Below, in pieces: positions 63,175 through 64,000 of a DNA stretch of 64,000 bases. A program made the translations under genes and the position numbers. Under the pieces are notes generated by a model that did not search any database, was not told where the DNA came from, and worked only from the letters and a program-made list of their open reading frames with translations. The stretch lies in contig NZ_CAKXZS010000011.1 in NCBI RefSeq assembly GCF_935822925.1, positions 340,308-404,307 of the forward strand, in the 5' to 3' direction. The first letter of the stretch is position 1. Each line of letters begins with the position of its first letter. Origin of the DNA: Mesorhizobium ventifaucium. GTDB lineage: Bacteria; Pseudomonadota; Alphaproteobacteria; Rhizobiales; Rhizobiaceae.

Positions 63175-64000
63175 CTAATCAAGCAGCGCCTGCAACGTCT
63201 CGATGCGGTCAGCTTCGGCCGCCGGCTTGTCCCAGCGCAGCCGTGAAATGCGCGGAAAGCGCATGGCGACGCCGGATTTGTGCCGTGTCGAGCGGTTAAG
63301 TCCTTCGAACGCCACCTCGAGCACGAGGCCTTGTCTGCGGTCGGCCCGCACCGAGCGGACCGGGCCGAAGCGCTCGATCGTGTTGTCGCGGACATATTTG
63401 TCGATCTGCCTCAGTTCCTCGTCGGTGAAGCCGAAATAGGCTTTCCCCACCGGCACCAGTTCCTCCGATCCTTCCGGGCCGGACCACACGCCGAACGTGT
63501 AATCGGAATAGAAACTCGAACGCTTGCCGTGGCCGCGCTGGGCATACATCAGCACGGCGTCGATTGTGTGCGGATCGCGCTTCCATTTGAACCATGGGCC
63601 TTTCGGCCGGCCGGTGAGATAGGGCGAATCCCAGCGCTTCAGCATCACGCCTTCGATCACCGGATGCAGCGGCTTGCGGCGCAATTCCTCCAGTGCCTGC
63701 CAGTCGGTGAATTCGACCAGCGGCGAAAGATCGAAGCGGCTCGGATCGAGCGTCTGCACGAAGACTTCGAGGCGGCCGCGCCGATCGCTAAAAGGGAGCG
63801 TGCGCAAGTCCTCGTCGCCGATCTGAAGCACGTCGTAGCAGCGCATGAACGCCGGGTATTGCTGCTGGATCTTCGGCGTCACGCTCTTGCGGTTCAGCCG
63901 CTGCTGCAGGTCTGAGAACGTGCCGGTCGCCTGCAAGGGATCGCCGACCAGAAGCTCGCCGTCGAGGGTGGCGGAGAAATCCATCGCCTTTGCGAGGTCA
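63175..64000 (-). CDS. ATP-dependent DNA ligase, 3' part (cut by window end)
   Basis: The visible C-terminal 275 or so residues contain nucleotidyltransferase motifs: DGELLVGDP (motif III region), EGVMLKRWDSPYLTGRP (motif IV) and WFKWKRDPHTIDAVLMYAQR (motif V). An OB-fold part with VPVGKAYFGFTDEEL and VLEVAFEGLNRSTRHKSGV follows. It is of the bacterial LigB/LigC-like ATP-dependent type, which in many proteobacteria sits beside a ligase-associated helicase and exonuclease in a repair set. The 5' part, including the catalytic lysine, lies beyond position 64000; the methionine at 63984 is probably internal. Confidence 0.88.
   Translation of the reverse strand, partial: DLAKAMDFSATLDGELLVGDPLQATGTFSDLQQRLNRKSVTPKIQQQYPAFMRCYDVLQIGDEDLRTLPFSDRRGRLEVFVQTLDPSRFDLSPLVEFTDWQALEELRRKPLHPVIEGVMLKRWDSPYLTGRPKGPWFKWKRDPHTIDAVLMYAQRGHGKRSSFYSDYTFGVWSGPEGSEELVPVGKAYFGFTDEELRQIDKYVRDNTIERFGPVRSVRADRRQGLVLEVAFEGLNRSTRHKSGVAMRFPRISRLRWDKPAAEADRIETLQALLD

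Overview
The window looks like a chromosomal segment of a Mesorhizobium-type alphaproteobacterium (Rhizobiales). Base composition is GC-rich, palindromic intergenic repeats recur, and GTG/TTG starts and ATGA-coupled genes are common. Gene content points the same way: an NAD-dependent formate dehydrogenase fdsGBA-fdhD-fdsD locus with its LysR regulator, several ABC uptake operons, a MocR regulator next to an MttB-family protein, and an ATP-dependent DNA ligase. Species is not determined.

Layout. 0.2-12.8 kb: VOC protein, ilvD, a cytosine deaminase, a DMT permease, two choline-kinase-like phosphotransferases (one coupled to a dimethylglycine-dehydrogenase-like oxidoreductase), and DeoR and LysR regulators. 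12.9-18.7 kb: a polyamine-type ABC transporter followed by an aminobutyraldehyde dehydrogenase, in the order of E. coli ydcSTUVW. 18.7-21.2 kb: decayed and small genes, including a gene that lost its stop codon to a repeat and a frameshifted hydrolase/cyclase/LuxR fusion. 21.3-28.4 kb: the formate dehydrogenase locus. 28.5-36.5 kb: VOC protein, Mrp/ApbC, CoxG-like protein, a sugar-acid dehydratase, a GFA protein, and a translationally coupled chromate module (rhodanese-ChrB-like plus ChrA). 36.7-45.5 kb: MttB-family methyltransferase, MocR regulator, a 24-bp tandem array, pgi, a HAD phosphatase, a methyltransferase, and a FadD with a histone-H1-like N-terminal extension. 45.9-51.2 kb: dppABCDF. 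51.3-57.7 kb: an inserted island. 58.1-64.0 kb: a PQQ-type sugar dehydrogenase, an A+T-richer stretch of small genes ending at tRNA-Thr(CGT), an anchored acidic protein, and the 3' part of a DNA ligase gene.

The most interesting part is the island at about 51.3-57.65 kb. It is bracketed by two diverged copies (about 325 bp) of the dppF 3' end and its downstream sequence. It holds a two-gene, ATGA-coupled operon: a RecQ-like helicase carrying a C-terminal ComFC-like phosphoribosyltransferase domain, and a DprA-like protein with a C-terminal winged helix. Together these resemble the competence trio ComFA/ComFC/DprA rebuilt as two proteins. It also holds an IS256-family transposase stub and a non-retron-looking reverse transcriptase broken by two +1 frameshifts. 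This composition suggests a defence or DNA-processing island. The function is inference, not demonstrated.

A second theme is genome wear by a family of GC-rich palindromic repeats. At least six copies occur, two with perfect 20-24-bp terminal inverted repeats. They sit inside operons and overlap gene ends; one has removed a stop codon and another supplies the last codons of a gene.
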